From contig OZ245876.1 of the NCBI GenBank assembly GCA_965229445.1, positions 3,448,621 to 3,512,620 on the forward strand: a stretch of DNA of 64,000 nucleotides. The letters are read 5' to 3'. The stretch comes from Owenweeksia sp965229445 (GTDB lineage Bacteria; Bacteroidota; Bacteroidia; Flavobacteriales; Schleiferiaceae). Positions within the stretch are counted from its first letter, which is position 1. Each line of letters begins with the position of its first letter. Shown in pieces: positions 27,466 through 36,510 of this stretch. Made by a program: the position numbers and the translations under genes. Under the pieces are notes generated by a model, which made no database searches, had not been told where the DNA came from, and saw only the letters and a program-made list of their open reading frames with translations.

Positions 27466-28212
27466 CTAATTTTTTGGAACCATGGTGATTTTACGGGCCT
27501 GAGGGGGAATGTTAAAGTTGAACATACTATTGGGAAGAAGCGGGTTTAGTTGCCAATCCTTGAAATGCAGCGTGTACCTTGAATGCTTCTCATCAGTCTG
27601 TTCTGTTATGCTAAGCCTCACCGGCAAGTGAAAGGCATCATTTGCCAACCACAGCTCCATTACCATTCCAGGCTTTTGGGCTAGAATATGATAGCAGGAT
27701 AGGCCATCTACTTCCGTTATACCCACCAGATGAAGCTTACTAAATGATTCCAATACGTCATCCGTAAATGCGGGATAAAAAATATCCGCAGCGGGAAAAT
27801 CAATGTTGTAATTAAAGTGAAGACTATCAAACATGGCAATGAGACTACCACTGAAAGGCAATATTGAATAATTGTTCTGTCTGAAGGAATAGTAGGCAAT
27901 CTCTTCGCCATTGTACCACATAGCTCGCTGGCCATCATGCTTCTGAGAATATACCTGCATCTTATCCGGCCCTTTAAAATAAACCACATGATTTGCATGT
28001 CTGGTAAGCTGACCAAACTCAAATTCAAAAGTGTATTGACTACTTTCTACCTTAAAGCTACAGGATTCAAGATCGCCAATCACGCCAGACATCTTGTCTA
28101 GAAGTGATACAGCTGCCGGTTCGGCAATTGATTCGTCCTGTGCCCGAGTAGGCAGCGTGATACAGAAACAGACAGAAAGTAAAAGAACAAGATTGTTGGG
28201 TGTGGTATACAT
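27466..28212 (-). CDS. DUF2092 family exported protein
   Basis: From the ATG at 28212 this is a 248-residue exported protein with a signal peptide ending in TRAQ. It has the DUF2092 pattern: a short helix (LLDKMSGVIGDLESCSFKV) followed by a continuous curved beta-sheet like that of LolA/LolB-type lipoprotein carriers (VVYFKGPDKMQVYSQ, MWYNGEEIAYYSF). The family is often considered LolA-like, but binding has not been shown. An upstream TTG at 28221 is in frame but less probable. The DUF6515 gene starts 7 bases downstream, so the pair is likely co-transcribed. Confidence 0.75.
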   Translation of the reverse strand: MYTTPNNLVLLLSVCFCITLPTRAQDESIAEPAAVSLLDKMSGVIGDLESCSFKVESSQYTFEFEFGQLTRHANHVVYFKGPDKMQVYSQKHDGQRAMWYNGEEIAYYSFRQNNYSILPFSGSLIAMFDSLHFNYNIDFPAADIFYPAFTDDVLESFSKLHLVGITEVDGLSCYHILAQKPGMVMELWLANDAFHLPVRLSITEQTDEKHSRYTLHFKDWQLNPLLPNSMFNFNIPPQARKITMVPKN

Positions 28213-28223
28213 AGTAGTCAAAC

Positions 28224-28262
28224 TAAAAAGGCCAGAGACTTCCCAAAGGTAGTTTCTGGCCC
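28224..28262 (-). terminator. Rho-independent terminator after the tandem small-protein pair
   Basis: On the minus strand GGCCAGAAA pairs with TCTCTGGCC across a 15-base loop and is followed by a run of five T. It lies 26 bases past the stop at 28288 and just before the DUF2092 start, so it ends the transcript of the tandem pair 29234-28288. Confidence 0.8.
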
Positions 28263-28287
28263 TATTTGAAAGTATTATTCTTGAAAA

Positions 28288-28761
28288 TCAGTCTTTAAAT
28301 TCTCCAATTAGTGGAAGTTGCTCTACAAGGGCCACGTTAATTTCACTTAAGAAATAATGCTCAATTTGGTAGAACTGTGCCGCCGCAACAGGATTAACCT
28401 GCTTGAGAAATTTTGTATAATAACTGCGAATTAACTTGTCTCGCTCCTGCCTGATTCTCATAGACTCCTTGATCATTTCGCCGACGTTTTCCTCATTGAG
28501 GTTTGAGTAATCCTCCATGTAGTGATGGATCAATTCAAAGCGATGTAAACCTTGGTCACGACGAGCCGTCTCGTACTCATCATAGAGATCCCAAAATGCC
28601 TGCTTATGTTCTTCTGATGGCTTAATTAGATTAGATACCACCTGCACCTTGTCCATCCCAAATAAATCTTGAAAGTGCTCTATCTCTTCCTTGGTTTGAG
28701 CTTGGAGAGAAAATCCAAAAAGAGCCAGAAATATTATCGCGGTTGTTTTCATATTCTGCAT
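28288..28761 (-). CDS. exported small helical protein, tandem paralogue 2
   Basis: This 157-residue protein has a signal peptide (residues 1-21, ending SLQAQ) and an all-helical mature part with heptad-like acidic and basic residues. It is clearly homologous to the gene immediately upstream (about half of the residues identical by eye): both share FWDLYDEYETAR / FWALYDEYETAR and VAAAQFYQ-EHYFLSEINVA. The family is unknown to me; size and helical content recall periplasmic Spy/CpxP-like proteins but the LTxxQ motif is absent. Two bases separate it from its paralogue. Confidence 0.6.
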   Translation of the reverse strand: MQNMKTTAIIFLALFGFSLQAQTKEEIEHFQDLFGMDKVQVVSNLIKPSEEHKQAFWDLYDEYETARRDQGLHRFELIHHYMEDYSNLNEENVGEMIKESMRIRQERDKLIRSYYTKFLKQVNPVAAAQFYQIEHYFLSEINVALVEQLPLIGEFKD

Positions 28762-28763
28762 GA

Positions 28764-29234
28764 TTAATCTAGTTTAATTTCACCTACCATGGGTACGGTA
28801 TTGTGGATGGCCACGTTTATCTCGCTGAGAAAGTAATGCTCTAGTTGATAAAACTGAGCTGCCGCCACATGACCAACTTCCTTATATATCTTATGGTAAT
28901 AGGTACTGATGAGTTTATCATTCTCAGCACGCACGGCCATGGCATCCTTCACGAGCGGTGTAACATTCTCTTCACTAATCTCCGAATACATTTCCGCATA
29001 CTTCGTTAACAGGCCTATTCTCTTTTGGCCAATGGCCTTTCTGGCAGTCTCATACTCATCATACAAGGCCCAGAATTTCTCACTTTTTTCTTCAGATAGT
29101 GTCATCAGCCGCGATGTAACTTCCTTTTTCTCCATACCAAATATGGCCTGATACATTTCAATCTCCTCTTTATTGGATTGTGCAGACAAGCTTAAGCACG
29201 GCACTAAAAAGGCTATCAGCAATAACTTCTTCAT
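28764..29234 (-). CDS. exported small helical protein, tandem paralogue 1
   Basis: A 156-residue protein with a signal peptide (1-19, ending SAQ) and the same helical architecture as its downstream copy. Conserved blocks are IFGMEKKEVTSRL, FWALYDEYETARK and AAAQFYQLEHYFLSEIN. The mature parts align end to end without long gaps, showing a tandem gene duplication. Function is unknown. Confidence 0.6.
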   Translation of the reverse strand: MKKLLLIAFLVPCLSLSAQSNKEEIEMYQAIFGMEKKEVTSRLMTLSEEKSEKFWALYDEYETARKAIGQKRIGLLTKYAEMYSEISEENVTPLVKDAMAVRAENDKLISTYYHKIYKEVGHVAAAQFYQLEHYFLSEINVAIHNTVPMVGEIKLD

Positions 29235-29373
29235 TTCAGATTGTTTATGAATTGATTGTTTACTTATATCGGTAAATATACTATGCCTGCCAGTATTGCT
29301 GGTATCGGAGCCTGATATTTTTTAAGAACGCCTGGCAATCCTGTGCCGATAGCTGCATGTTGCTGGCCCATCA

Positions 29374-29931
29374 TTACAATCCCGGTTTAATGGGAAACTG
29401 CTTCATCATTTTACCGACATGTTTGGGAATAGTTTTCTCACGCTTGGCCGGGTGATCTTTTAGAATTCTGGCGTTAACACCCTGCCATAACAAGCTTCTA
29501 TTGCTGCAATCGTAGACGTCTAGCACAATAGTACCTTTTACATAATCGAACTCATTGTAGACCTCACACTTAATACAAGCTCCTGTTACCCATCCCCAGC
29601 TAGGTCTACACCCAATCTTTTCCATATGAAGCTTATAATCAGCCGTCCCTGTTTCCTCTTCTATTACAATAAAAATGGCGATAATGGCATCGCTTGAATC
29701 GCTTTCTTCCACAAGGCTAAGGCCTCGGATCCTCAACTCCTTTTTCAGAGCATCCATCACCCTTCGTTTATCCTTGTTATTGATCAGCAAATCACTGTTA
29801 ACAGGCCAGTCTGAAATGCTATAAGTGTAGTATTCCGAGAACTCTGCCGAGTCAGATGCTACACTTTTAATTTGAGCGCATAGCTTGCATTGGCTCAATA
29901 ACCCCAGGCATAATATTCCTATCAAGCACAA
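29374..29931 (-). CDS. DUF4136-like envelope protein with unusual start
   Basis: The protein is about 185 residues with an N-terminal hydrophobic signal (CLIGILCLGLLSQC) and a DUF4136-type mature part: SISDWPVNSDLLINNKDKR, RIRGLSLVEESDSSDAIIAI and LDVYDCSNRSLLWQGV. No ATG is available at the N-terminus: the first candidate is TTG at 29931, which leaves a signal peptide without positive charge. The open frame extends 8 codons further to include two lysines (IYKKYL), so an ATA or ATT start is conceivable. This resembles the DUF4136 lipoprotein at 36.5 kb. Confidence 0.6.
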   Translation of the reverse strand: MCLIGILCLGLLSQCKLCAQIKSVASDSAEFSEYYTYSISDWPVNSDLLINNKDKRRVMDALKKELRIRGLSLVEESDSSDAIIAIFIVIEEETGTADYKLHMEKIGCRPSWGWVTGACIKCEVYNEFDYVKGTIVLDVYDCSNRSLLWQGVNARILKDHPAKREKTIPKHVGKMMKQFPIKPGL

Positions 29932-30014
29932 GTATTTCTTGTATATAAGAATGATCTATTGTGTATGTGTTAAAGATCATTAATAATCACAGCAAGAAAC
30001 TGGCCTTAGGTGCG

Positions 30015-31013
30015 TTACGGGTATATTGTTTGCCAGTCTTTTGCCATATCAACTACTATCCATTGCTGTTCTAATGCCTCATCTAAGGCCTTATCAAAGC
30101 TTCCAATGTGCGATTCCCTATCGTAAGCCCACTCACGTTCAGCATCGGTATGGTGAATGTAGATCATTAAAGATTCTCGGCTATTTGAAGCTGTCCATTG
30201 CATCATTTGCAAATCTCCATCAGAGTTTCCAACACAGAATACCGGTTTCCTACCGATGTGCTTATTGATTGCCACTGATTTTCCTTCCTTGTCGTCTATA
30301 AAGTCCATTTCCGACAATCTTTTGATTCTAGGAATGCCATCCTCCATTGAAAACACTGTTCTGATACTACTCCCTATGACCTGCTCCGGAGGAATTCCAT
30401 AAACCTGCGCCGTCCAGGGGCGCATAAACTCCATTCCACCACCGGACACTATATAGGTTTTAAAATCATGAACCCTCAGGTAGTCCAACAATTCCAACAT
30501 AGGCTGATACACCATTTCGGTGTACTTCAATCCAACCGAAGGATGCGTGGCTGTATCCGTCCACTCCTTAACAATTTGAGCAAACTCCTCGGTATCCACG
30601 GCTGAATGTGTGGTCATTATCAGCTGCATTATTCCTTTGAGACCATAGCTTTTCAGCGTATCCATATTTCCCTCAAGAACCGCCTTGTATGCTTGTTTAT
30701 GTCTCCATTCAGGGTGCTTTGCAGACATGTGCTTTATGCGATCCAAGGCAAAAAACAACTGAAAATACATAGGTTGCTCAGACCAGAGCGTACCATCATT
30801 ATCAAATACTGCAATACGCTCTACAACTGGGATGAAGTGTTCAGAACCAGGGTCTGTAACCTCAGATACATAACTTAAAATAGCCGCTTTGTTATTGCCA
30901 TCAGTCCAGCTTTTAAGATGGTCTATTTCTGGTTCTGTAGAAACTGTACTCTCTTCAGTGCAAGCTGCCACTCCAAGAGCCAGGCAGCCGAGCACAAAAC
31001 CATATTGCTTCAT
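30015..31013 (-). CDS. HAD-superfamily phosphatase lipoprotein
   Basis: This 332-residue protein has a lipoprotein signal with acylation at C18 (GVAACTEES), so it acts in the periplasm or on the outer membrane. HAD motif I is FDNDGTLWSE with D71 and D73; motif II is TYIVSGGGMEF; motif IV is VGNSDGDLQMMQW. The fold is the phosphoserine-phosphatase-like C1 subgroup. It lies 23 bases downstream of the sulfatase on the same strand, as the last gene of the DUF481-FGE-sulfatase unit. A role in removing phosphate from the same sulfated substrate or a signalling molecule is speculation. Confidence 0.85.
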   Translation of the reverse strand: MKQYGFVLGCLALGVAACTEESTVSTEPEIDHLKSWTDGNNKAAILSYVSEVTDPGSEHFIPVVERIAVFDNDGTLWSEQPMYFQLFFALDRIKHMSAKHPEWRHKQAYKAVLEGNMDTLKSYGLKGIMQLIMTTHSAVDTEEFAQIVKEWTDTATHPSVGLKYTEMVYQPMLELLDYLRVHDFKTYIVSGGGMEFMRPWTAQVYGIPPEQVIGSSIRTVFSMEDGIPRIKRLSEMDFIDDKEGKSVAINKHIGRKPVFCVGNSDGDLQMMQWTASNSRESLMIYIHHTDAEREWAYDRESHIGSFDKALDEALEQQWIVVDMAKDWQTIYP

Positions 31014-31036
31014 CCATTCTGTTTGGTTAGAACTTC

Positions 31037-33478
31037 TTAGTGTGACATCAGCATTCTTCTTGCTTCCAGTTCAAGGTTTCTATATGGCGTTCCTTCTACT
31101 GTTACTGCCACCCCTCTAATTAAACCTCCATGGAATTCACCCGGCGATTTATATAGCTCACTTACTGCATCTCCGCTATCATAACCAACACACAAACCAT
31201 CGCCAGACAGCGTAAATTTAGCCGGCTGTGTTTTCATTTGGCCCTCTGCAACCAATTCCTCATTTACATAGAGCTTTAGGGTGCCATAAGACTCTCCATA
31301 TTCTCCCACCTCTTCCTTGGTAAATTCCATACCCAGAGTGTATTTACCCGGTTGGAGATTAATATCAGACACAAAAACCTGTTCTGGCTTAATTCCCAGG
31401 AAGTTATAGACGTAATAAAGCTTATTGTCCTTGATGAATAAGGAATGTCCGCCAAAGCGAGAGCCATGGGCAAAAATCACCCCGGCCGCGTCTGCCTCTT
31501 CCAGCTCCACATTGGCTAGGATTTTATAGGATCTTCCTCTTATGCTCACCGCTACACCTTCTGGTACCGGCACCGTATTGGGATAATAGATATAACGATC
31601 ACGCGGAGGCTCCTGGGTAGGGCGCTCAGTGGTCAACAATTCTGCAGCAGAACGATCATCTAGCGGAAGCACTTTATTAATTTTCGCTTCCTCCATCCAC
31701 AAATCCTTCAACTCTTGCAGCTTCTCAGGATATTCTGCCGCCAGATTTATAGATTCAGAACGATCTTCATTTAAGTTATAGAGTTCCCATTCATCTTCTT
31801 CAAAATTGCCAACACCGGTAAGGGGCGAGTGAACCGCGGCCGCTTTCCAGCCATCTTTCCAGATGCCTCTAGTGCCCAACATGCAGTAATATTGCTTATC
31901 CTTTTGAGTTTTGTCATTCGGCTGAGCATCAAAAGAGTAAGCCATGGAAACTCCGGATAGAGGTGTTTGCTTAACCCCTTTGTAAACTTCCGGCATTTCT
32001 ACACCACATACTTCCAATAATGTAGGCACAATATCTACTGAGTGGTGATATTGATGCCTGATCTCTCCTCTTGCTTGAATTCCCTTCGGCCAGGATATTA
32101 CCAATGGGTCATTGGTACCGCCGGCATATTGCGAGTATCTCTTGAACATTTTGAAGGGAGCTGAAAAGGCCGCGGCCCAACCGGTGGGAAAATGATTGTA
32201 GGTATCCGGACCGCCCAGAACCTCGAGATATTTCATGTTTTCCTCCAGCTCGTCAGGGTATCCATTAAAAAACTTGTTCTCATTTACCGAACCATTGGGA
32301 CTACCCTCTCCGGATGCACCGTTGTCCGCAGCATAGAGCACAATTGTATTTTCGAGTTGTCCTGTTTCTTCGAGGTAATCGATAATGCGTCCTACCTGTG
32401 CGTCCGTATATTCGGAGAACCCTGCATATACCTCAGCCATGCGCGCAAAAAGCCGCTGTTCATCCTCATTTAATTCTTCCCAGGGACGCACATAATCTGC
32501 CGGGTTGGCCATATCCTCCGGCATGGGGTTGAAGGCCGCCATGGTGGTGTTTTCAGGAATTATCCCTTTGGCTTTCATCTTTTCAACGACCCAATCTCGG
32601 TAGGCATCATAACCATCATCAAACTTCCCCTTGTATTTATCCGCATACTCTTTTGGCGAATGATGCGGGGCGTGATTTGCTCCAGGGTTAAACCACATAT
32701 AGAATGGTTTGGAAGGATTGGTGGCATTTTTATCTTTCAACATTTCAATGGCCTTATCAGCCAGATCTTTAGATAAGTGATAGCCTTCTTCTGGTGTGGC
32801 TGGTGCTTCAATAAACTTATTGTCCTCCACCAAATCGGGATACCAGTTATTGGTTTCACCACCCAGGAAGCCATAGAATCGATCAAAACCCATAGAAGTT
32901 GGCCAGCGCTCACGGCTACCCCCTGGGGCGACGTCATTTTCCGGGACATTATGATTTTTACCAATCCAAAAAGTACTCCAGCCATTGAGTCGGAGTATCT
33001 CTGCAAACGGCGCACAATCATCTGGAATTCGACCATTAGAACCGGGAAAGCCACTCGATGTTTCGGTAATGGCGGCCATGCCGTTCAAGTGGTGGTTGCG
33101 ACCGGTCATGATGGTAGATCGGGTAGGAGAGCATAAAGCGGTGGTATGCCACTGCGTATAGGTTAAGCCATTCGCCGCGAGACGATCCATGGTTGGCATA
33201 TTGATGCGACCGCCATAAGGAGACCACGCGCCCAAACCAGTGTCGTCGTATAAGATAAACAGAATATTGGGAGATCCCTCAGGGGCAGATTTGGGTGTGT
33301 AAGGGGTCCAATCTGGCTTGGAGTCTCTAATGTCGAGGCTTATCTCCCCATTAAATTCATCACCTGCAGCGGTGTCTGTGTTTTGGTCCGATTTAGTTGG
33401 CTGACATCCGACGACGGCCAAAAATAATAAGAGGTTCGCGGCAAACCACGCAGGTAGGCGATGGGCATTAATTATCAT
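31037..33478 (-). CDS. arylsulfatase, lipoprotein
   Basis: From the ATG at 33478 (MIINAHRLPA) the protein has about 813 residues and a lipobox (LFLAVVGCQ); an ATG 39 bases upstream is possible but puts 13 residues before the signal. The sulfatase signature ALCSPTRSTIMTGR carries the cysteine that is converted to formylglycine. Metal ligands are seen in ILYDDTGLG and YAADNGASGEGSPNG. The extra about 250 C-terminal residues form a beta-rich region (LKLYVNEELVAEGQ) as in PAS/atsA-type arylsulfatases. It is probably a type S1-4-like broad arylsulfatase working on sulfated organics from seawater. The dedicated activating enzyme is encoded next to it. Confidence 0.93.
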   Translation of the reverse strand: MIINAHRLPAWFAANLLLFLAVVGCQPTKSDQNTDTAAGDEFNGEISLDIRDSKPDWTPYTPKSAPEGSPNILFILYDDTGLGAWSPYGGRINMPTMDRLAANGLTYTQWHTTALCSPTRSTIMTGRNHHLNGMAAITETSSGFPGSNGRIPDDCAPFAEILRLNGWSTFWIGKNHNVPENDVAPGGSRERWPTSMGFDRFYGFLGGETNNWYPDLVEDNKFIEAPATPEEGYHLSKDLADKAIEMLKDKNATNPSKPFYMWFNPGANHAPHHSPKEYADKYKGKFDDGYDAYRDWVVEKMKAKGIIPENTTMAAFNPMPEDMANPADYVRPWEELNEDEQRLFARMAEVYAGFSEYTDAQVGRIIDYLEETGQLENTIVLYAADNGASGEGSPNGSVNENKFFNGYPDELEENMKYLEVLGGPDTYNHFPTGWAAAFSAPFKMFKRYSQYAGGTNDPLVISWPKGIQARGEIRHQYHHSVDIVPTLLEVCGVEMPEVYKGVKQTPLSGVSMAYSFDAQPNDKTQKDKQYYCMLGTRGIWKDGWKAAAVHSPLTGVGNFEEDEWELYNLNEDRSESINLAAEYPEKLQELKDLWMEEAKINKVLPLDDRSAAELLTTERPTQEPPRDRYIYYPNTVPVPEGVAVSIRGRSYKILANVELEEADAAGVIFAHGSRFGGHSLFIKDNKLYYVYNFLGIKPEQVFVSDINLQPGKYTLGMEFTKEEVGEYGESYGTLKLYVNEELVAEGQMKTQPAKFTLSGDGLCVGYDSGDAVSELYKSPGEFHGGLIRGVAVTVEGTPYRNLELEARRMLMSH

Positions 33479-33582
33479 AGTAATAAAATTGATCGTTTTT
33501 CTTAACTGATGGCGCAAATATAACTGATGATGGAATACGCAATTACGAACATAATAAATTCAGCAGTTTTTGTAATGTGCTC

Positions 33583-34659
33583 CTAATGAGGCTCCGAATT
33601 ATTTACGACGCAGCGAAAACCAAGATGTTCCTGTCCGGAATCATACGCGGTAGCCATTCGCGCACTTGGCCGATAATTGCTGCAGTATTGCTCGCTGCAA
33701 AGGTAAGAGCCACCCTTCGTTACTCTTTTAGGTACCAGGGGTTCCTGAGGATCAAAACTTTTTGCCGGACCTTCAGGGTTTATGCAGCCTCTAGGTCCAG
33801 AAGCCTGATTGCGGGCATGGGTGTCTGGCCTATACCAATCATTCGTCCACTCCCATACATTGCCAATCATATCGTATAAACCGTAAGCATTTGGAGCGAA
33901 GCTTTTCACCGGAGCCGACTTTTCAAAGCCATCTGCTGCAATATTCCCATCCGGAAACCTTCCCTGGTAAAAGTTAGCCAGGTATTTCCCTTCCGGAGTT
34001 AGCTCTTCACCCCAGGCGAAGGCATGATTTCCATTGCCCCCTCTGGCGGCAATTTCCCACTGCGCTTCCGTAGGCAATGCTTTACCGGCCCACTCTGCAT
34101 AGGCCTGGGCATCTTCATAAGCAATATGTACCACCGGATAATTATCCTTCCCTTTAATTGAGCTGTTGGGGCCATAGGGGTGCCTCCAATCAGCACCATT
34201 CACCCAGGCCCACCATTGGGAAATATCATAAAGGTTTGCGGCAGGATTGGGCTGAAAAACCAGTGAACCCGGAGCCAGAATAGAATCGTGCGGTTTAGGG
34301 GTACCAGGAGGCAACTGTTCTTTTATTTCATCCCAATCTACAGGTCTTTCAGCAACAGTTAGGTAATCGGTATCTTCCACAAATTTTCTAAACTGCGCAT
34401 TGGTGACTTCGGTTTCATCCATCCAAAAACCATCCACCTTAACTTCGTAAGAGGGTCCCTCAACATGTTTGGCATGCTCACCAACTCTACCAATCAAGTA
34501 ATTTCCTGCGGGAATCCACACCATGCCCTCATGAGCGTCCGCCGAACCTGTTGTCTGATTGTTTTCTAAGCCCAATTGAGGTTCACCAGTAGTGTTGCAT
34601 GCCATGATCAAGAATGCAAGGAAAAATGAACAGATTAAAATATTTGTAACTTTTTTCAT
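33583..34659 (-). CDS. formylglycine-generating enzyme (SUMF1-like), lipoprotein
   Basis: This 358-residue FGE-sulfatase domain protein has a lipoprotein signal (FLAFLIMACNTT, C21). The two catalytic cysteines that bind copper are present as C321 and C326 in GGSYLCSEQYCSNYR, with the same five-residue spacing as in human FGE. Many bacterial SUMF1-fold proteins lack them, so this one is probably an active converter of the sulfatase cysteine. Other blocks are MVWIPAGNYLIG, EVTNAQFRKFV and GNVWEWTNDW. It starts 6 bases after the DUF481 gene, and the sulfatase follows 104 bases downstream. A signal-bearing FGE would act outside the cytoplasm. Confidence 0.92.
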   Translation of the reverse strand: MKKVTNILICSFFLAFLIMACNTTGEPQLGLENNQTTGSADAHEGMVWIPAGNYLIGRVGEHAKHVEGPSYEVKVDGFWMDETEVTNAQFRKFVEDTDYLTVAERPVDWDEIKEQLPPGTPKPHDSILAPGSLVFQPNPAANLYDISQWWAWVNGADWRHPYGPNSSIKGKDNYPVVHIAYEDAQAYAEWAGKALPTEAQWEIAARGGNGNHAFAWGEELTPEGKYLANFYQGRFPDGNIAADGFEKSAPVKSFAPNAYGLYDMIGNVWEWTNDWYRPDTHARNQASGPRGCINPEGPAKSFDPQEPLVPKRVTKGGSYLCSEQYCSNYRPSARMATAYDSGQEHLGFRCVVNNSEPH

Positions 34660-34665
34660 TCCTTA

Positions 34666-35721
34666 TTAGAGTTCCCAACCAAAGCCGGTAAGAATCACAT
34701 AATCGGATTCACTGGCTCCGGCGGCGGGTTGATTATCATAGTTTAAAGTGAACCCAGCTTTCACATAAAAATCCAGCGGCAGGTCATACTTCACATCAAA
34801 TTTGTAATCCACCCTGTTTCGCCCTTTTTCGGTTATACTGGGATACCAATAAATATTAGTAAGTAAGCTCAAATTCCCTACGTCATACATGTTTAACTCC
34901 GTGCCCAGCACAGCCTCTAAACTCTGTCGGTCTTGTGCAGGTTCAACATTTATATCTTCCGGGTTACTAACTTCTTCAACATTTATCGCCGGACCGACAA
35001 AAACGTTCCAGTAAAGTTGATTGCTACGCGCAAAATAATAACCTGCACCCAGCAAGCCTGTAGTTCGAAGGTCAAGGTTTTGTTCGGTGTTGGATAGGAA
35101 ATTTACCCTGGCTCCAATAAATATTCCGCTGTTAAAGGTATAATCGCTATTTAAGCCACCTTCTATCCTTCTCACCGGATCCACTTCATCCTGAGTGGAC
35201 CGCACCTGTCGGTAAGTTCCGGTTACCACCCATCGTTTACTTTTAAACCCCACCAGCGCATCCGCATTAAATTGCCTTAAATTATTGGCCTTGGTGATAC
35301 TGAAACCAAAATCTACGTTGGCTGACATCTTACTCCAAAAGCTATCATCCAGTCCTCTCAAATACACGACTTCTTCAAAAGCCACCTCTCTCGTTCCTCC
35401 GCCTCCTTCTATGCGTAAACTTCCGGACTCTGTGGTGCCTAAGCTGGCATTGGTAGGTAGCGTTCTGTCACGCAGAGACACGGTGTACTTTTGCGTGGAA
35501 ATAATCTTCACTATCTTCTCCCATTCCACTTTAAAATCTGAATCACTGTAGTCTGTTTCAATGATCAACACCCCTCTATTCATCTCCTTTATTTCCCCCA
35601 CCAGTATGTCACCGTTCGACAATCTCAAAGTGTCTGTTTGTGCAGAAGTCAAAAAAAAAGCGAGGAATCCAATTAGCGTACTGTAAAAACGACGAAAATT
35701 TACTTTACTTAAAATCATCAT
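34666..35721 (-). CDS. DUF481 family outer-membrane protein
   Basis: The protein has about 351 residues from the ATG pair at 35721/35718 (MMILSKVNFRRF), with a signal peptide ending in SAQ; a TTG 39 bases upstream is rejected. A short N-terminal SH3-like piece (LRLSNGDILVGEIKEM) precedes a C-terminal beta-barrel (YTFNSGIFIGARVNFLS, TGLLGAGYYF, FGWEL at the terminus) that is the DUF481 domain. Members form salt-induced or stress-related outer-membrane barrels; function here is unknown. It opens the sulfatase operon. Confidence 0.78.
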   Translation of the reverse strand: MMILSKVNFRRFYSTLIGFLAFFLTSAQTDTLRLSNGDILVGEIKEMNRGVLIIETDYSDSDFKVEWEKIVKIISTQKYTVSLRDRTLPTNASLGTTESGSLRIEGGGGTREVAFEEVVYLRGLDDSFWSKMSANVDFGFSITKANNLRQFNADALVGFKSKRWVVTGTYRQVRSTQDEVDPVRRIEGGLNSDYTFNSGIFIGARVNFLSNTEQNLDLRTTGLLGAGYYFARSNQLYWNVFVGPAINVEEVSNPEDINVEPAQDRQSLEAVLGTELNMYDVGNLSLLTNIYWYPSITEKGRNRVDYKFDVKYDLPLDFYVKAGFTLNYDNQPAAGASESDYVILTGFGWEL

Positions 35722-35772
35722 TTGCCCGTTGAAATATGAGTTGCCCAAAAGTGCCGGCAAAAGTAAATTTTT

Positions 35773-35789
35773 AAGCCCAATTTGGGCTT
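35773..35789. repeat. perfect short stem-loop between two genes
   Basis: AAGCCCAA and TTGGGCTT pair around one base between the end of the barrel gene at 35819 and the start of the DUF481 gene. A T-tract is present only on the plus-strand left side, so it is a weak terminator candidate; it may instead protect or separate the two transcripts. Confidence 0.35.
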
Positions 35790-35818
35790 CGCCTTTGCTT
35801 GCATCAGCGCCAGCATTT

Positions 35819-36361
35819 CTAAAATAGCCTGCTAGCTCCTACGCCAAAGGTTAATGAATCATAGGCATCCACCTTGTAGTCATATAAGAGTGTTAATCCA
35901 ATACCCCAACTTTCATCAATTTCCCAACCATAATCAAGTCCCAGCCTCAATACATACAGATTTTCTTCACTGGCAATTTCTATACCTGACCCTGCAATTA
36001 TCGCAAAATGATTAGTCAATTCATACATGCCGGCCAGGGCAATGGTGAATGGATAAGAGCGTTCTAAAAATTCCTCTGGATTGGTTTTAAAAGCCTTTAC
36101 CTCAAAGTTTTCAATTATAAGGTCGGTCTGTAACGAAATGGCCCATTTCTCATTAAGCCGATAATCATAATCCAGACCCCAGCTGGTTAAAACTAGCCAT
36201 TTATTTCCCCCTTCTATAGTAAGGCCTGAGGGGACATGGGCATTCCCCATCACTAAGGTAATTTCGTGGCGACGAAATTCACGATCTTCACCTTTCTGGG
36301 CATTTACCCCTAGTGCACCAATCCAGATCAAAACCAATAAAAGGCCAGATTTTAATTGCAT
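35819..36361 (-). CDS. small outer-membrane beta-barrel protein
   Basis: From the ATG at 36361 (MQLKSGLLLVLIW) this is a 180-residue protein with a signal peptide ending in VNAQ. Alternating hydrophobic strands (DYDYRLNEKWAISLQTDLI, DYGWEIDESWGIGLTLLYDY) and an aromatic last strand fit an eight-stranded barrel of the OmpW/porin-like small type. The upstream extension to 36427 is not needed. It is divergent from the DUF4136 gene at 36511. Confidence 0.65.
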   Translation of the reverse strand: MQLKSGLLLVLIWIGALGVNAQKGEDREFRRHEITLVMGNAHVPSGLTIEGGNKWLVLTSWGLDYDYRLNEKWAISLQTDLIIENFEVKAFKTNPEEFLERSYPFTIALAGMYELTNHFAIIAGSGIEIASEENLYVLRLGLDYGWEIDESWGIGLTLLYDYKVDAYDSLTFGVGASRLF

Positions 36362-36510
36362 GTAAATTTTTTTTGTCAAAAGTAAATAAACCGGTCTCTT
36401 GCTACAAGACAATGGAGCTGCAATCATCTGGGTTTATTCTACCTTCAGTTAAAATGATTTTTTTGATAGCTTCGCACAGAAGAAAAATCCTAAGTATAAT
36501 CCTTATACAA

